A stretch of DNA of 64,000 nt from an uncultured Phocaeicola sp. (GTDB taxonomy: Bacteria > Bacteroidota > Bacteroidia > Bacteroidales > Bacteroidaceae), in NCBI GenBank assembly GCA_944320815.1, contig CALUIZ010000014.1:17602-81601 (forward strand), in the 5' to 3' direction. Below, piece after piece: positions 63,225 to 64,000 of this stretch. The translations under genes were made by a program, and so were the position numbers. The stretch's first letter is position 1, and every line of letters begins with the position of its first letter. The notes beneath the pieces are model-generated. The model saw only the letters and a list, made by a program, of their open reading frames with translations, ran no database searches and had not been told where the DNA came from.

Positions 63225-63416
63225 ACAACTAAGTTTGAAAGCAAGTCACAACTTGAAGCGATTCATGCCCCATCCGAGTTTACTGTTTTCATGGTCAAAG
63301 ATAGCGAAGACCGTTGTAAATTTGCATGAAAAACAAAAGATTTATTGCTCGTTACAAGAAAATCATTATTGGCTTCTGTAATTTATATTTTTCGTATCTC
63401 GAAAAATAAATATTTT
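63225..63416 (+). ncRNA. Candidate tracrRNA of the type II-C CRISPR system
   Basis: 63229-63252 is an anti-repeat. Its complement matches the first 23 nt of the CRISPR repeat with one substitution and one inserted base. A plus-strand RNA would therefore pair with the crRNA repeat stub as tracrRNA does. Downstream are a stem TTACAAGAA/TTCTGTAA (63352-63381) and an AT-rich hairpin ATTTTTCG/CGAAAAAT (63387-63407) that could end it. Ends are approximate: I find no consensus promoter just upstream and the terminator is weak. 63282-63303 also complements the other half of the repeat. Confidence 0.6.
63229..63303 (-). repeat. Degenerate inverted CRISPR unit: half repeat, 29-nt spacer-length gap, half repeat
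   Basis: Read on the minus strand, 63303-63282 equals repeat positions 24-47 with two single-base deletions (22 of 24 bases). 63281-63253 is 29 nt, the length of array spacers (29-30). 63252-63229 equals repeat positions 1-23 with one substitution and one insertion. Phase and order are exactly those of one repeat-spacer-repeat unit with the outer halves lost. The minus strand keeps the TATCTTTG box of the repeat at 63303-63296. Confidence 0.8.
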
Positions 63417-63439
63417 CGCTAAGCCAAAATGATTAAACT

Positions 63440-63604
63440 ATGTTCTTTACGGACAAAACAGAAGAACTTTTCAAACGGATTCATGCTATTGGAATGGGCA
63501 ACGGATAGGTGGTAATTTTTCTGTTTAACTATTCAGAAATCGGCTTCGAAGCACATTTCAACGAATGTGGAACAATACAGTATATCTCTCTGAAATCCCA
63601 ATAG
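63440..63604 (+). pseudogene. Short reading frame with an in-frame amber codon, unknown
   Basis: From ATG 63440 the frame reads 22 codons (MFFTDKTEELFKRIHAIGMG then NG), a TAG at 63506-63508, then 31 more sense codons (VVIFLFNYSEIGFEAHFNEC and on) to a TAG at 63602. The composition on both sides looks protein-like, so it could be a broken small gene. It lies between the tracrRNA candidate and the array. A TAAATTTG box at 63317-63324 could drive it. May be chance. Confidence 0.25.
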
Positions 63605-63626
63605 TTTACATTATTTTTATGAATCT

Positions 63627-63933
63627 ATTCATAATCAGGCGAATTTTAGTATCTTTGAACCATTGAAAACAGTGCTCGGAGGGTGATTGAATGTAACGGG
63701 ACTGTTGTGATTTGCTTTCAAATTAGTATCTTTGAACCATTGAAAACAGTGAGTTCATGTATATATATACCAATTCAACTGTTGTGATTTGCTTTCAAAT
63801 TAGTATCTTTGAACCATTGAAAACAGTAATAGCCGCAGTAATCATCATCCAGTACCGTTGTGATTTGCTTTCAAATTAGTATCTTTGAACCATTGAAAAC
63901 AGTGGTAGTACGCGCAAGAGCGGCGCTACCGTC
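63627..63933 (+). CRISPR. Type II-C CRISPR array (one degenerate and three intact 47-nt repeats)
   Basis: Intact repeats at 63704-63750, 63781-63827 and 63857-63903 are identical. They begin GTTGTGATTTGCTTTC and end CATTGAAAACAGT. A leftmost repeat at 63627-63673 keeps only its 3' 27-28 nt. Spacers: 63674-63703 (30 nt), 63751-63780 (30), 63828-63856 (29), and 63904-63933 (30) before the sequence departs. The repeat closely resembles the B. fragilis type II-C repeat from memory. The 5' GTTGTG is the tracrRNA-pairing end in plus orientation. Each repeat holds a TATCTTTG box (repeat positions 24-31), a Bacteroidetes -7 promoter element, with TTG at positions 2-4 about 19 bp upstream. No cas gene is in the window. 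Confidence 0.95.
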
Positions 63934-64000
63934 AAGTTAGAAGTGCAACTCCGCCACCGCCTTCCTCCGTCCTTGGAGCGTAGCGGAAAGGGCGGAGGAA
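63934..64000. mobile_element. GC-rich sequence interrupting the array (possible insertion element end)
   Basis: Where the fifth repeat should begin (63934) the sequence changes to AAGTTAGAAGTGCAACTCCG and then a GC-rich tract. That tract has an inverted repeat (TTCCTCCG near 63960 and CGGAGGAA at the window end). The abrupt switch exactly one spacer length after a perfect repeat suggests an inserted element or a recombination junction. No transposase is visible in the 67 bases available, so this is tentative. Confidence 0.35.

Noticed and set aside
63230..63237. TAAGTTTG as a promoter for the tracrRNA
   Set aside because: It lies inside the anti-repeat, so initiation from it would remove the part that pairs with crRNA.
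62978..63244. 88-codon minus-strand ORF ahead of the CRISPR region
   Set aside because: It crosses a 15-bp terminator hairpin and begins inside the anti-repeat; composition is low complexity with no domain.

Overview
The window is chromosomal DNA of a member of the Bacteroidales, most likely Bacteroidaceae (Bacteroides/Phocaeicola type). The evidence is the gene content (Rho with an Asn/Gln-rich insert, DUF4251, DUF4286, DUF3127 and PCMD proteins, a tricorn-type S41 peptidase, an acyl-ACP thioesterase inside the ilv operon), the repeated Bacteroidetes promoter signature (-33 TTTG, -7 TAnnTTTG) and a 47-nt type II-C CRISPR repeat close to that of B. fragilis. All identifications are from reading the sequence; no database search was run.

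Layout. Bases 1-179 hold the 5' end of phoH (minus). Bases 531-6688 carry a DUF4251 lipoprotein, an M23 peptidase, a C69 dipeptidase and a phospho-sugar mutase. Bases 6872-13100 form a complete branched-chain amino acid operon: promoter, Ile/Val/Leu-rich leader peptide, attenuator, ilvD-ilvB-ilvN-acyl-ACP thioesterase-ilvC, terminator. Next come an amidase/golvesin protein, a nitroreductase, initiator tRNA-fMet (minus), an alcohol dehydrogenase, and a minus-strand fadD-addA-addB cluster (18353-26147).

Bases 26148-30208 are an accessory island. A 202-bp direct repeat (two copies, 6 mismatches) brackets an AAA ATPase gene. It is followed by two perfect palindromes, a DUF1349 lipoprotein and a divergent, frameshifted LuxR-type regulator. 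Housekeeping genes resume with DUF4286-ruvC-pulA-ABC ATPase (plus). A seven-gene minus-strand run follows: dnaN, a DnaQ-like exonuclease, coaBC, recN, rlmB, a pseudoprotease-TPR protein and a nitronate monooxygenase/FabK-like protein. Then come DUF3127, rho, ridA, a transglutaminase-like membrane protein, MBL and VOC proteins, DUF3805/3806 and an ABC-F ATPase. A 1629-residue exonuclease-RecQ-UvrD fusion (minus), a tricorn-like protease (minus), a three-gene envelope/stress cluster (minus), a SPOR lipoprotein and a PCMD protein (plus) complete this part.

The right end (63225-64000) is a type II-C CRISPR region without its cas genes. It has a tracrRNA-type anti-repeat, a short array (one degenerate and three intact 47-nt repeats), and an abrupt change to unrelated GC-rich sequence where a fifth repeat should start. 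The most striking observation is that the anti-repeat is half of a larger inverted structure. On the minus strand, 63303-63229 reads as the 3' half of a repeat, 29 nt of spacer length, then the 5' half of a repeat. This looks like a degenerate inverted mini-array from which the tracrRNA may derive, or a crRNA-like regulatory RNA.
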